From: CAJCIY01 sp036379355
Lineage (GTDB): Bacteria > Actinomycetota > Actinomycetes > Mycobacteriales > CAJCIY01
Reading direction: 5' to 3'
NCBI GenBank assembly: GCA_036379355.1
Contig: DASVGV010000059.1
Coordinates: 1 to 31,682, forward strand
Length of the DNA: 31,682 nt
Shown: positions 22,697 to 31,451 of the stretch, piece by piece
Layout: every line of letters begins with the position of its first letter
How positions within the stretch are numbered: the first letter of the stretch is position 1
The notes under the pieces: model-generated
Database searches by the model: none
Seen by the model: the letters and a program-made list of their open reading frames with translations, nothing else
What the model was told of the DNA's origin: nothing
Program-made: the position numbers and the translations under genes

Positions 22697-24039
22697 GCGA
22701 GCCGTCGCTGTTCGACGACCCGGCGCGGGCGGCCGAGGCATCGGTCGCGCCGCTCGCCGTGCGCATGCGCCCCCGCAACCTCGACGAGGTCGTCGGGCAG
22801 CAGCACCTGCTCGGTCCGGGCGCACCGCTGCGCCGGCTGGTCGAGGCGGGGCCGGCACGCGGGAGCTCGAGCCTGCTGCTGTGGGGCCCACCGGGGACGG
22901 GGAAGACCACGCTCGCGATGCTCGTGGCCAGCGCGACGGGGCAGCGGTTCCGCGAGCTGTCGGCCGTCACCGCGGGCGTGAAGGACGTCCGGGGGGTGAT
23001 CGACGAGGCCCGGCACGCTCTGGCCATGACCGGTGCGGCCACGGTCCTGTTCGTCGACGAGGTGCACCGCTTTTCCAAGACCCAGCAGGACGCGCTGCTG
23101 CCGTCGGTGGAGAACCGCTGGATCACCCTCGTCGCCGCGACCACCGAGAACCCGAGCTTCTCGGTCATCTCGCCGCTGCTCAGCCGGTCGTTGCTGCTGA
23201 CGCTGCAACCTCTGACCGACGACGACGTCAGCGCCCTCGTCGACCGGGCGCTCGTCGACGACCGTGGGCTCGCCGGCACCGTCACCCTCGAGGAGCCCGC
23301 GCGGGCGCACCTGCTGCGGATCGCCGGCGGCGACGCCCGCAAGGCGCTCACCGCGCTCGAGGCGGCGGCCGGTGCGGCCACCGAGCAGGGCCGCGAGTCC
23401 GTCGACCTCGCCACCCTCGAGGAGGCCGTCGACACCGCTGCGGTGCGGTACGACCGGGCCGGCGACCAGCACTACGACGTCGTCAGCGCGTTCATCAAGT
23501 CGCTGCGCGGCTCCGACGTCGACGCCGCCCTGCACTATCTGGCGCGGATGCTGGCCGCGGGGGAGGACCCGCGCTTCGTCGCCCGCCGGCTGATGATCCT
23601 CGCGAGCGAGGACATCGGCATGGCCGACCCCTCGTCCCTCCAGATCGCCGTCGCCGCCGCGCAGACCCTCGAGATGGTGGGCCTGCCGGAGGCTCGGCTC
23701 GCCCTCGCGCAGGCCGTCATCCACCTCGCCCTCGCGCCGAAGAGCAATGCGGTGATCGCGGCGATCGGCGCGGCCGATGCGGACATCGCGGCCGGGCTGG
23801 CGGGGCCGGTGCCGGCCCACCTGCGCGACGCGCACTACCCGGGCGCCCGCCAGCACGGCCACGGCACCGCATACCGGTACGCGCACGACCACCCGGGCCA
23901 CGTCGTGGCCCAGCAGTACGCGCCGGACGGACTGGTCGGCCGGGACTACTACCAGCCGTCCGACCGCGGCCTGGAGGCCGCCCTGGTGGAGCGGACCGCC
24001 CGCCTGCGGGCCCTGCTCCGGGCGAGCGACGACCAGTAG
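22693..24039 (+). CDS. rarA: Replication-associated recombination protein A (RarA/MgsA AAA+ ATPase)
   Basis: A 448-residue AAA+ ATPase acting at stalled replication forks, homologous to RarA/MgsA and eukaryotic WRNIP1. Order: a short leader VSEPSLFDDPARAAEASV, the family motif LAVRMRPRNLDEVVGQQHLL, Walker A GPPGTGKTT (65-73), Walker B VLFVDEVHRF (118-127), sensor-1 ATTENPSF, arginine finger region PLLSRSLLL, and the C-terminal RarA domain (DPRFVARRLMILASEDIGMADP, APKSNAV and a HYPGARQHGHG segment). The GTG start at 22693 gives the normal family beginning (EPSLFD); ATG at 22661 is out of frame. It diverges from treZ. The frame remains open upstream to about 21889 by GC bias only. Confidence 0.93.
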   Translation: MSEPSLFDDPARAAEASVAPLAVRMRPRNLDEVVGQQHLLGPGAPLRRLVEAGPARGSSSLLLWGPPGTGKTTLAMLVASATGQRFRELSAVTAGVKDVRGVIDEARHALAMTGAATVLFVDEVHRFSKTQQDALLPSVENRWITLVAATTENPSFSVISPLLSRSLLLTLQPLTDDDVSALVDRALVDDRGLAGTVTLEEPARAHLLRIAGGDARKALTALEAAAGAATEQGRESVDLATLEEAVDTAAVRYDRAGDQHYDVVSAFIKSLRGSDVDAALHYLARMLAAGEDPRFVARRLMILASEDIGMADPSSLQIAVAAAQTLEMVGLPEARLALAQAVIHLALAPKSNAVIAAIGAADADIAAGLAGPVPAHLRDAHYPGARQHGHGTAYRYAHDHPGHVVAQQYAPDGLVGRDYYQPSDRGLEAALVERTARLRALLRASDDQ

Positions 24040-24081
24040 GCTGCGCCGGACCCGTACGTCCCTGACCGGAAGGCCGCGCGC

Positions 24082-24117
24082 ATGAGCACCGACGTAGCCT
24101 CGGCGGAGTCGGCATGA
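24082..24117 (+). CDS. Possible 11-codon leader ORF before the DUF948 gene
   Basis: Reads MSTDVASAESA then TGA, with GGAAGG about 8 bases before the ATG, a good ribosome site. Its stop overlaps the next gene's ATG (ATGA). Length and start-to-start distance (32 bases) are the same as for the rarA leader ORF. It could also be an alternative start region without function. Confidence 0.35.
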   Translation: MSTDVASAESA

Positions 24118-24503
24118 GCGCAGGCGACATCGCCGGCCTGGTCGTGGCGATCGCCGGGGCGCTGTTCCTGCTGTCGCTGATCTACCCGGTGCTGAAGCTC
24201 GCCCGGATCCTCACGGCGGTCGAGAACGACGTCGTCCGGGGCAAGCTCGTGGACATCCTCGGCGAGGCGCAGACGTCGGTGGGGCACGTCAACACCAACC
24301 TCGAGAACGTCGAGGCGGTGAGCGCGAATGCCCGCGACATCAGCACCAACGCGCGGGCGCTCGTGGCCGCGTTCGCTGCCAGTCTCGGTGGTCCGCTCGT
24401 CAAGGTCGCCGCCTTCTCGTACGGCGTGCGCAAGGCGGCGAGCAAGGACGCGAAGGACAAGGCGCGGCGGGACAGGCGGGCCGCGCGCCGGGAGCGCCGA
24501 TGA
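24114..24503 (+). CDS. DUF948-family single-pass membrane protein
   Basis: A 129-residue protein with one N-terminal membrane helix (AGLVVAIAGALFLLSLIYPVL, about 6-26), then a long amphipathic helical region with the repeating polar pattern (TSVGHVNTNLENVEAVSANARDI) typical of DUF948, and a highly basic C-terminus (KDKARRDRRAARRERR). The family is common just upstream of alaS in actinobacteria, but its function is not established. GGAG lies 6 bases before the ATG. Its TGA overlaps the ATG of the following gene, so both are likely co-translated. Confidence 0.85.
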   Translation: MSAGDIAGLVVAIAGALFLLSLIYPVLKLARILTAVENDVVRGKLVDILGEAQTSVGHVNTNLENVEAVSANARDISTNARALVAAFAASLGGPLVKVAAFSYGVRKAASKDAKDKARRDRRAARRERR

Positions 24504-24739
24504 GGCGCCTGTTCTGGGTTGCTCTCGGCGCCAGCACCGGCGTGCTGCTGTCCCGCGCGGTCCGCCGCGAGGTCGAGCACGCGAAGGAGAACCTCAAGCC
24601 GGGCACCGTGCTGGCCCGGCTCGCCGACGACCTCACCGCCTTCCTCGACGACGTACGCGACGCGATGGCCGAGCGGGAGACCGAGCTGCGCGCCGGGCTC
24701 GGCCTCGACGGCGCCGCGCAGCCCGGCGACCCCCGCTGA
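24500..24739 (+). CDS. Small DUF6167-like protein
   Basis: A 79-residue protein beginning with a short hydrophobic segment (LFWVALGASTGVLLS) that may be a membrane anchor, followed by a charged helical region (RREVEHAKENLKPGTVLARLADDLTAFL). Actinobacteria have a small conserved protein of this type between the DUF948 gene and alaS; I recall it as DUF6167, with moderate certainty. The start overlaps the previous stop by 4 bases (ATGA). The function is unknown. Confidence 0.75.
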   Translation: MRRLFWVALGASTGVLLSRAVRREVEHAKENLKPGTVLARLADDLTAFLDDVRDAMAERETELRAGLGLDGAAQPGDPR

Positions 24740-24805
24740 GCGCGGTGACGCCGCCCGGTCGCCCGGTCGACCCCCCAGCCGATCTTCGTGCCTCGACGCG
24801 CCTGC

Positions 24806-24811
24806 GAGACT
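24806..24811 (+). promoter_or_regulatory. Candidate leaderless -10 element of alaS
   Basis: GAGACT lies 7 bases before GTG 24819. It keeps A2 and T6 of TANNNT but not the first T. It sits in the 79-base gap after the DUF6167-like gene, consistent with a separate alaS promoter. Confidence 0.35.
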
Positions 24812-24818
24812 GACGGGC

Positions 24819-27488
24819 GTGCGTACCGACGACATCAGGCAGCGGTTCCTCGAGCACTTCGAGCAAGCCGGCCACACCGTCGTGCCGTCGGCGAGCCTGA
24901 TCGCGGCCGACCCGACGCTCCTGCTGGTCAACGCGGGCATGGTCCCGTTCAAGCCGTACTTCCTCGGCGAGCAGGCGCCGCCCGCGCAACGCCTCGCGAG
25001 CGTGCAGAAGTGCGTACGTACCGGGGACATCGACGAGGTCGGCAAGACCACGCGGCACGGCACCTTCTTCCAGATGAACGGCAACTTCGCCTTCGGCGAC
25101 TACTTCAAGGAGGGCGCGATCCGGCTCGCGTGGGAGCTGGCCACGAAGCCGGTCGCGGACGGCGGGTACGGGTTCGACGGCGAGCGCATCTGGCCCACGG
25201 TCTACCTCGACGACGACGAGGCGTTCGGCGTCTGGCGTGACGTGATCGGCGTCCCGGTCGAGCGGATCGTGCGGCGCGGAAAGGAGGACAACACCTGGGA
25301 CATGGGCGTTCCCGGCCCCGCCGGCACGTGCAGCGAGCTGTTCTACGACCGCGGTCCCGCGCACGGGCCCGAGGGCGGCCCGGCCGTCGACGAGGACCGC
25401 TTCCTCGAGTTCTGGAACCTCGTGTTCATGCAGTACGAGCGGGGCACCTCCACCGGCCCGCACAAGGGCGACTACGAGATCCTCGGCGACCTGCCCTCGA
25501 AGAACATCGACACCGGCATGGGCCTCGAGCGGATGGCCACGATCATGCAGGGCGTCGAGAACGTCTACGAGATCGACCAGGTACGGCCGATCCTCGACCG
25601 CGCCGCGGAGATCACCGGAGCCCGTTACGGCGCCGACCACGATGCGGACGTCCGGCTGCGGGTCGTGGCCGACCACGTCCGGTCCGCGCTCATGATCATT
25701 GCGGACGGCGTGACGCCGTCGAACGAGGGACGCGGCTACGTCCTGCGCCGGCTGCTGCGGCGGTCCGTGCGCGCGCTGCGCCTGCTCGGTCTCGGGGAGC
25801 CCGGCCTGCCCGCGCTGCTGCCGGTCGCGCGCGACTGCATGGGGGGCTCGTACCCGGAGGTGGTCACGGACTTTGCGCGCATCTCCGCGACGACGTACGC
25901 CGAGGAGGAGGCGTTCCTGCAGACGCTGAAGGCCGGCACCACGATCCTCGACACCCAGGTCGCCGAGACCAAGAAGGCCGGCGGCACCGTGCTCGCCGGC
26001 GACAAGGCGTTCGCACTGCACGACACGTACGGCTTCCCGATCGACCTCACCCTGGAGATGGCCGCCGAGCAGGGGCTGTCGGTCGACGAGGAGGGGTTCC
26101 GCCGGCTCATGGCCGAGCAGCGCGAGCGCGCGAAGGCCGACAGCCGGGCGAAGAAGACCGGCCACGCCGACGTGTCCGTCTGGCGCGACATCCTGCGAGC
26201 GGCCGGACCGTCGGAGTTCACCGGCTACGTCGAGCTGCGCACCGAGGGCCGCGTCGTCGGGCTGGTGTCCGGCGGGGCGCCCACGGCGGAGGCAGGCGCG
26301 GGTGACGAGGTGCAGGTCGTGCTCGACCGCACCCCGTTCTACGCCGAGTCCGGCGGCCAGTCGCCCGACGAGGGCGAGATCGTGTCGGCCGACGGCACCA
26401 CCCTCGAGGTGCTGGATGTGCAGAAGGCGGTCAAGGGGCTCGTCGTACACACGGTGCGCGTCGTGGAGGGGCACCTGCATGTCGGGCAGGACGTCGTCGG
26501 GCAGGTCGACCCCGAGTGGCGGACCGGCGCACGACAGGCGCACTCGGCGACGCACGTGGTGCACGCGGCGCTCCGCGAGGTGCTCGGGCCGTCCGCCTTG
26601 CAGACCGGCTCGTACAACACGCCCGGCCGCATGCGGCTGGACTTCGGCTGGACCGGCGCGGTCAGCCCGCAGGCGCTGCAGGACATCGAGGACGTCGCCG
26701 CCCGGGCGCTGCGCGCCGACCTCCCGGTGAGTGCGCAGTACATGACGCTCCCGGAGGCCCGCGACTTCGGGGCGCTCGCGTTGTTCGGCGAGAAGTACGA
26801 CGAGACCGTCCGCGTCGTCGAGATCGGGGGCCCGTGGTCCCGCGAGCTGTGCGGCGGCACCCACGTCGAGCACTCCTCGCAGATCGGGGCGGTCCTGGTC
26901 ACCGGGGAGTCCAGCGTCGGGTCGGGAGTGCGCCGCATCGAGGCGCTCGTGGGCCTGGAGGCCATGCGGCGCAGCGCCCGCGACAAGGCGCTGCTCGCCG
27001 CACTCGCCGACACCCTGGCCACACCGGTCGACGGGCTCGAGGAGCGGGTCACCGCTCTCGCCGCCCGGGTCCGCCAGCTCGAGCGGGAGCTCCAGCAGCA
27101 GCGGTCGGCCGGCGTGCTCGCCGCCGCGCAGGCACTCGTGGACGGCGCGACCGACGTCGCGGGCACGCGGCTCGTCGCCGCCCGGGCCCCCGACGGCGTC
27201 ACCGGCGACGACCTGCGTACCCTCGCGCTCGACGTCCGTGGCCGGCTGGGTGACGCCGCGCCGGCCCTCGTCGTGCTCGGCGCCGCAACCGACGGCCGGG
27301 CCCTGCTGGTCGCGTGCGCCAACGAGGCCGCGCGCGCTGCCGGACACACCGCCGGCGCGACGATCCGCGCGCTGGCACCGCTCGTGGGCGGGGGCGGCGG
27401 CGGCCGTGACGACATCGCGCAGGGCGGCGGGACCAACCCGGACGGCCTGCCGGACGCGCTCGGCCACGTCGCGAGCACGCTGGCGTGA
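24819..27488 (+). CDS. alaS: Alanyl-tRNA synthetase
   Basis: An 889-residue class II aminoacyl-tRNA synthetase that charges tRNA-Ala and edits mischarged Ser and Gly. Catalytic core: RFLEHFEQAGHTVVPSASLI at the start, the motif 2 region (KTTRHGTFFQMNGNFAFGDYF) and the motif 3 region near GYVLRRLLRR. The editing domain has HSATH (HxxxH) and CGGTH (CxxxH) zinc/editing motifs. The C-terminal domain contains a coiled coil (EERVTALAARVRQLERELQQ) and a glycine-rich end (VGGGGGGRDDIAQGGG). The GTG start gives the family's normal N-terminus. The stop overlaps the GTG of ruvX (GTGA). Confidence 0.97.
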   Translation: MRTDDIRQRFLEHFEQAGHTVVPSASLIAADPTLLLVNAGMVPFKPYFLGEQAPPAQRLASVQKCVRTGDIDEVGKTTRHGTFFQMNGNFAFGDYFKEGAIRLAWELATKPVADGGYGFDGERIWPTVYLDDDEAFGVWRDVIGVPVERIVRRGKEDNTWDMGVPGPAGTCSELFYDRGPAHGPEGGPAVDEDRFLEFWNLVFMQYERGTSTGPHKGDYEILGDLPSKNIDTGMGLERMATIMQGVENVYEIDQVRPILDRAAEITGARYGADHDADVRLRVVADHVRSALMIIADGVTPSNEGRGYVLRRLLRRSVRALRLLGLGEPGLPALLPVARDCMGGSYPEVVTDFARISATTYAEEEAFLQTLKAGTTILDTQVAETKKAGGTVLAGDKAFALHDTYGFPIDLTLEMAAEQGLSVDEEGFRRLMAEQRERAKADSRAKKTGHADVSVWRDILRAAGPSEFTGYVELRTEGRVVGLVSGGAPTAEAGAGDEVQVVLDRTPFYAESGGQSPDEGEIVSADGTTLEVLDVQKAVKGLVVHTVRVVEGHLHVGQDVVGQVDPEWRTGARQAHSATHVVHAALREVLGPSALQTGSYNTPGRMRLDFGWTGAVSPQALQDIEDVAARALRADLPVSAQYMTLPEARDFGALALFGEKYDETVRVVEIGGPWSRELCGGTHVEHSSQIGAVLVTGESSVGSGVRRIEALVGLEAMRRSARDKALLAALADTLATPVDGLEERVTALAARVRQLERELQQQRSAGVLAAAQALVDGATDVAGTRLVAARAPDGVTGDDLRTLALDVRGRLGDAAPALVVLGAATDGRALLVACANEAARAAGHTAGATIRALAPLVGGGGGGRDDIAQGGGTNPDGLPDALGHVASTLA

Positions 27489-27928
27489 AGGGCGTGCTCG
27501 TCGCCCTCGACGTCGGTACGGTGCGGGTCGGGGTGGCGGCAAGCGACCCTGATCAGGTGCTGGCCTCGCCGGTAGCCACGGTGCCTGCCGCCGACCTCGC
27601 CGCGGCCGCGGCGATCGTCCGGGACCGGGAGGCAGTGCGCGTGCTGATCGGCCTGCCGCGCACCCTCGCCGGCCGCGAGGGCCCGTCGGTCGCGATGGCG
27701 ACGTCGTATGCGGCACGGTTCGCGCCGCTCGTCGCGCCCGTGCCGGTCGAGCTGGTCGACGAGCGGCTGACCACCGTTGTCGCGGAGCGGGCGCTCGCGG
27801 ACGCCGGCATCCGGGCAAAGGGCCGCCGGGCCGTCGTGGACCAGGCCGCGGCCGTCGCGCTGCTGCAGGGGGTGCTCGACGGGGCGGGCGGGCCGCCGCG
27901 CCGCGTCCCAGGCGGCGGTGGCCGGTGA
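27485..27928 (+). CDS. ruvX: Holliday junction resolvase-like RuvX/YqgF
   Basis: A 147-residue RNase H-fold protein. The family cleaves Holliday junctions or processes the 16S rRNA 5' end, depending on species. Catalytic acids visible are Asp9 (ALDVGTVRVGVA), the glutamate in VDERLTT and the aspartate in AVVDQAAAVALL. The segment VLIGLPRTLAGREGPSV is typical. The C-terminus is a short Gly/Pro/Arg-rich tail. Its start overlaps the alaS stop and its stop overlaps the mltG start (both GTGA), so translational coupling is likely. The order alaS-ruvX-mltG-aroE is conserved in actinobacteria. Confidence 0.93.
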   Translation: MKGVLVALDVGTVRVGVAASDPDQVLASPVATVPAADLAAAAAIVRDREAVRVLIGLPRTLAGREGPSVAMATSYAARFAPLVAPVPVELVDERLTTVVAERALADAGIRAKGRRAVVDQAAAVALLQGVLDGAGGPPRRVPGGGGR

Positions 27929-28953
27929 GCCTGACCCGGCGCGGGCGTGGTGTCGTCATCGCGACCGTGGCGCTCGTGGTGCTGGTGATCCTCGGGGGCG
28001 CGCTCTACGCGGGCGCCCGGGCGCTGCACCTCGGCGGGGGCTCGGTCTCCACCCGGGACTACACCGGCGACGGCACCGGAAGCGTCATGGTCGTGGTCGA
28101 CGACGGCGACAGCGTGACCGCGATCGGCGAGACCCTCGTCCGCGACGGCGTGGTGGCGAGCCTCGGCGCCTTCCAGCGCGCCGCCGCCGCGGACAGCCGC
28201 GCCACCAGCATCCAGCCGGGTTCGTACCGGCTGCACGCCCGGATGAGCGCAGCCGCGGCGCTCGCCCTGCTGCTCGACCCAAGCGCGCGCGTGCAGTCGC
28301 AGTTCACGATTCCGGAAGGCACCTCGATCGCGCACCTGCCGGACCTGATCGCCAAGACGACGAAGCTGACGGCCGCCGAGGTGAGCGCGGCGCTGGCCGA
28401 TCCGGAGGCGCTGCACCTGCCGGCGTACGCCGACGGCCAGCCGGAGGGATTCCTGTTCCCGGCGACGTACACGGTGCAGCCCGGCGCCACCGCGACCCAG
28501 GTGCTGCAGCAGATGGTTGCGCGGTTCGTGCAGGCCGCGTCGGATACCGGCCTGGTCGCGGGCGCGCAGGTGCTCGGGCTCACCCCCCGACAGGTGATCA
28601 TCATCGCGTCGGTGATCCAGCGGGAGACGGCGGCGCCGGCCGACGGCCCGAAGGTCGCCCGCGTGTTCTACAACCGGCTCGCGGCAGGCCTGGGGCTCGG
28701 CAGCGAGTTCACCGTCGCGTACTCCGGCAACGACCCCAACAACCCGTACAACACCTACACGCACAAGGGCTATCCCCCCGGGCCGTACGACTCGCCCGGC
28801 CAGACGGCGATCTCGGCTGCGCTGCACCCGGCGGCCGGCGACTGGCTGTTCTTCGTGACGCTGCCGAAGGAGGGCACGCAGTTCGTCGAGACCGAGCAGC
28901 AGTTCTTCGCACTCCAGCGGACCTGCCGGAACGAGGGCGGTTGCAAGGGCTGA
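27925..28953 (+). CDS. mltG: Endolytic transglycosylase MltG
   Basis: A 342-residue membrane-anchored lytic transglycosylase that cuts growing peptidoglycan strands. One membrane helix (VVIATVALVVLVILGGALYAG, about 9-31) is followed by an extracytoplasmic LysM-like region (VVVDDGDSVTAIGETLV) and the YceG catalytic domain. The expected catalytic glutamate is in IASVIQRET. Later family segments are VFYNRLAAGLGLGSE and PYNTYTHKGYPPGPYDSPG. Where many relatives have SDPTV after the NRL segment this one has SEFTV. Two C-terminal cysteines (RTCRNEGGCKG) could form a disulfide. Start overlaps ruvX; its TGA overlaps the ATG of aroE by one base. Confidence 0.93.
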   Translation: MSLTRRGRGVVIATVALVVLVILGGALYAGARALHLGGGSVSTRDYTGDGTGSVMVVVDDGDSVTAIGETLVRDGVVASLGAFQRAAAADSRATSIQPGSYRLHARMSAAAALALLLDPSARVQSQFTIPEGTSIAHLPDLIAKTTKLTAAEVSAALADPEALHLPAYADGQPEGFLFPATYTVQPGATATQVLQQMVARFVQAASDTGLVAGAQVLGLTPRQVIIIASVIQRETAAPADGPKVARVFYNRLAAGLGLGSEFTVAYSGNDPNNPYNTYTHKGYPPGPYDSPGQTAISAALHPAAGDWLFFVTLPKEGTQFVETEQQFFALQRTCRNEGGCKG

Positions 28954-29702
28954 TGCACGCCGCCGTGCTGGGTGACCCCGTCGCCCACAGCCTCTCGCCG
29001 CTGCTGCACACCGCGGCGTACGACGCGCTGGGCCTGCGCGGCTGGCGCTACCACGCGGTTCGGTGCGCTGGGCCGGATCTGGCGGGCTTGCTGGCACGGG
29101 TCGCCGCGAGCGGTCGGTGGGCGGGTCTGTCCCTGACCAGGCCCCTGAAGGAGCTCGCGCCGCCGCTGCTCGACCAGGTCGTGACCGATCTCGGTGCGGT
29201 CAACACCGTCGTGGTGGACGGTGGCCGGCTGGTCGGGCACAACACCGACCCCGACGGCATCGCCGCCGGCCTGTCGGCGCTGGGCTTCACCGGTGGCCCG
29301 GTGGCCATCCTCGGTGCGGGCGGTACGGCGCGCGCCGCGCTGGCGGCCGTTGCGGGCACCGCGACGGCGGTGACCCTGCACGTCCGCTCCGCCGGCCGCG
29401 CGGCCGGAGCGGTCGCGGTGGGGGAGCGGCTCGGGCTGACGGTCGCAGTGGCCGGCCTCGACGCCGTACCGCCCGGCGTGACCACCGTCTCGACCCTGCC
29501 TCCGGACGTGCCCGCCGTCGCGGTCGACGGCCCCTTGCTCGACGTGGTGTACGCGCCGTGGCCGACGCCGACCGCCGCACGCATCCAGGGTCACCCCGTG
29601 GTGTCCGGCCGCGAGGTGCTGCTCGGCCAGGCGGCGGCCCAGGTCGCCCTCATGACCGGCCGCCCCGCCCCGCTCGCCGCCCTGCGCGCGGCGCTCGCCT
29701 GA
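28953..29702 (+). CDS. aroE: Shikimate dehydrogenase
   Basis: A 249-residue NADP-dependent enzyme of the shikimate pathway for aromatic amino acids. Substrate motif VAHSLSP, catalytic Lys66 (SLTRPLKE), catalytic Asp99 (GHNTDPDG) and the dinucleotide-binding loop GAGGTA (121-126) are present. The usual Asn of NVTxPxK is replaced by Ser here, as in the actinobacterial AroE subgroup as I recall it. The C-terminal LLGQAAAQVALMTG helix is normal. Its ATG overlaps the mltG stop by one base, so no separate promoter is expected. Confidence 0.94.
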   Translation: MHAAVLGDPVAHSLSPLLHTAAYDALGLRGWRYHAVRCAGPDLAGLLARVAASGRWAGLSLTRPLKELAPPLLDQVVTDLGAVNTVVVDGGRLVGHNTDPDGIAAGLSALGFTGGPVAILGAGGTARAALAAVAGTATAVTLHVRSAGRAAGAVAVGERLGLTVAVAGLDAVPPGVTTVSTLPPDVPAVAVDGPLLDVVYAPWPTPTAARIQGHPVVSGREVLLGQAAAQVALMTGRPAPLAALRAALA

Positions 29703-29780
29703 CCCCGCCCGCGCGGTCAAGGGCGCGCGCGTTCCTGCCGAGCACTCGTAGGTGGGAATCTCCAGCAGCGGGGTGACGCC

Positions 29781-31451
29781 GTGAAGCAGTTGGGCGACAT
29801 CCTGGTCGACGACGGCCTGCTCACGCCCGACCAGCTCTTCCAGGCGACCCAGGAGCAGAAGCGCCTCGGCCGTGCTCTGGGGCGCGTCCTGGTCGATCTC
29901 GGCATGGTCTCCGAGGCCCAGCTGGTCGCGGCCCTCGCGGCCCAGATCGGCATGCAGTTCGTCGACCTGAGCGACTACCCGGTCGACACCGCCGCCGTCG
30001 TGTCGTTCCCGGACGCGGTCGCGCGCCGGTACACGGCCCTCGGCATCGGCTTCGAGGACAGCCGGATCGTGGTCGCGATGGCCGACCCGGCGAACGTCAT
30101 CGCTCTCGACGACATCCGCAGCATCACTGGGCGCGACGTGAAGGCGGTGGTGGCCACCCGCGCCGACATCGTCAGCGCGATCAACCGCTATCACCGGGTC
30201 GACTCGGACCTCGACGACCTCACCACGACGATCGACGCCTCGCACGTCGAGGAGAACGACCTGTCGAGCGTGCACGAGGCACACGACGACGCACCGATCG
30301 TCAAGTTCGTGAACCTGCTCATCACACAGGCCGTTCAGGACCGCGCCTCGGACATCCACATCGAGCCGGAGGAGCGCGAGTTGCGGGTGCGCTACCGCAT
30401 CGACGGTGTCCTGCACGAGGTCATGCACTCGCCCAAGACCATCGCAGCCGGTGTCGTGTCGCGTCTCAAGATCATGTCGGAGATGAACATCGCCGAACGA
30501 CGCAAGCCCCAGGACGGCCGCCTGTCGGTCAACGTCAACGGCAAGAAGATCGACCTGCGCGTGGCGTCGCTGCCGACCGTGTGGGGCGAGAAGATCGTCA
30601 TGCGAATCCTGGACAACTCGACGGCGCGGCTGAACCTCGCCGACCTCGGCTTCCAGGACCAGGCGTACGAGCGCTACCAGCGCAGCTTCACCAAGCCGTA
30701 CGGGATGATCCTCGTCACCGGTCCCACCGGCTCGGGCAAGTCGACGACGCTCTACGCGACCTTGAACATCGTCAGCACCCCCGAGAAGAACGTGATCACC
30801 GTCGAGGACCCGGTGGAGTACCGGCTCCCCGGCGTCAACCAGGTGCAGACCAACGTCAAAGCGGGTCTCACCTTCGCCAGCGCGCTGCGTTCGATCCTGC
30901 GCGCCGACCCCGACGTCGTGCTCATCGGTGAGATCCGGGACCACGAGACCGCGCAGATCGCGATCGAGGCATCCCTCACCGGCCACCTCGTGCTCACGAC
31001 CCTGCACACCAACGACGCGCCCTCGGCGGTGTCGCGCCTGATCGAGATGGGTATCGAGCCGTTCCTCGTCGGCTCGTCGCTCGATTGCGTGCTCGCGCAA
31101 CGCCTCGCCCGCAAGCTGTGCGAGCGGTGCAAGGAGCCGTACACACCGACGCCGGAACAGCTGGTGGCAAACCGCTATCCCTTCTGGGAGGACGGCATGG
31201 AGCTGCCGAAGCTGTGGCGTGGAGTCGGCTGCCCGGCGTGCTCGAAGACCGGCTACCAGGGACGACTTGCGCTGCACGAGGTCATGCTGATGACCGAGCA
31301 GCTCGAGCGGCTCGCCGTCGAGCGGGCACCCACCGAGACGCTGACCTCTACGGCGATCGCAGAGGGCATGACGACGCTCCGGAACGACGGCATGGCCAAG
31401 GTCGCGCTCGGCGTGACGACGTTGGAGGAGATCCTCCGCGTCGTCGTCTGA
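29781..31451 (+). CDS. pilB: Type IV pilus assembly ATPase PilB with MshEN-like N-terminus
   Basis: A 556-residue GspE/PilB-type hexameric ATPase that powers pilus extension at the inner membrane. Residues 3-26 and 32-55 form two tandem 24-residue motifs of the MshEN type (QLGDILVDDGLL... and ALGRVLVDLGMV...) joined by a 5-residue spacer, a c-di-GMP-binding architecture. The first residue of each motif, Arg in the consensus, is Gln and Ala here. Then come a GspE N-domain (about 60-140), the catalytic domain with Walker A GPTGSGKST (314-322), Asp box (TVEDPVEY), Walker B DVVLIGEIRD and His box (GHLVLTTLHTND). Zinc cysteines lie at 447, 450, 484 and 487 (CERC, CPAC). The GTG follows GCGGGGTG. 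The 78-base gap after aroE may hold its own promoter. Confidence 0.95.
   Translation: MKQLGDILVDDGLLTPDQLFQATQEQKRLGRALGRVLVDLGMVSEAQLVAALAAQIGMQFVDLSDYPVDTAAVVSFPDAVARRYTALGIGFEDSRIVVAMADPANVIALDDIRSITGRDVKAVVATRADIVSAINRYHRVDSDLDDLTTTIDASHVEENDLSSVHEAHDDAPIVKFVNLLITQAVQDRASDIHIEPEERELRVRYRIDGVLHEVMHSPKTIAAGVVSRLKIMSEMNIAERRKPQDGRLSVNVNGKKIDLRVASLPTVWGEKIVMRILDNSTARLNLADLGFQDQAYERYQRSFTKPYGMILVTGPTGSGKSTTLYATLNIVSTPEKNVITVEDPVEYRLPGVNQVQTNVKAGLTFASALRSILRADPDVVLIGEIRDHETAQIAIEASLTGHLVLTTLHTNDAPSAVSRLIEMGIEPFLVGSSLDCVLAQRLARKLCERCKEPYTPTPEQLVANRYPFWEDGMELPKLWRGVGCPACSKTGYQGRLALHEVMLMTEQLERLAVERAPTETLTSTAIAEGMTTLRNDGMAKVALGVTTLEEILRVVV

Noticed and set aside
20887..23901. A 1004-residue TreZ with a long N-terminal extension
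   Set aside because: The extra part is antisense to rarA and Arg/Gly-rich; TreZ homology begins at GTG 22602.
24633..27959. Very long minus-strand ORF opposite alaS
   Set aside because: High-GC codon bias keeps antisense frames open; the translation is Arg/Ala/Gly/Asp-rich without motifs, and AlaRS on the plus strand is unmistakable.
29703..29780. Terminator or sigma-factor promoter between aroE and pilB
   Set aside because: Only a weak CGCGC/GCGCG pairing and no convincing -35/-10 pair could be found.
29752..29784. 10-codon ORF overlapping the pilB GTG, like the leader ORFs of rarA and DUF948
   Set aside because: It starts with GTG, which is very frequent in this DNA, has no ribosome site or -10 at the right spacing, and has a different length; chance is the simplest explanation.
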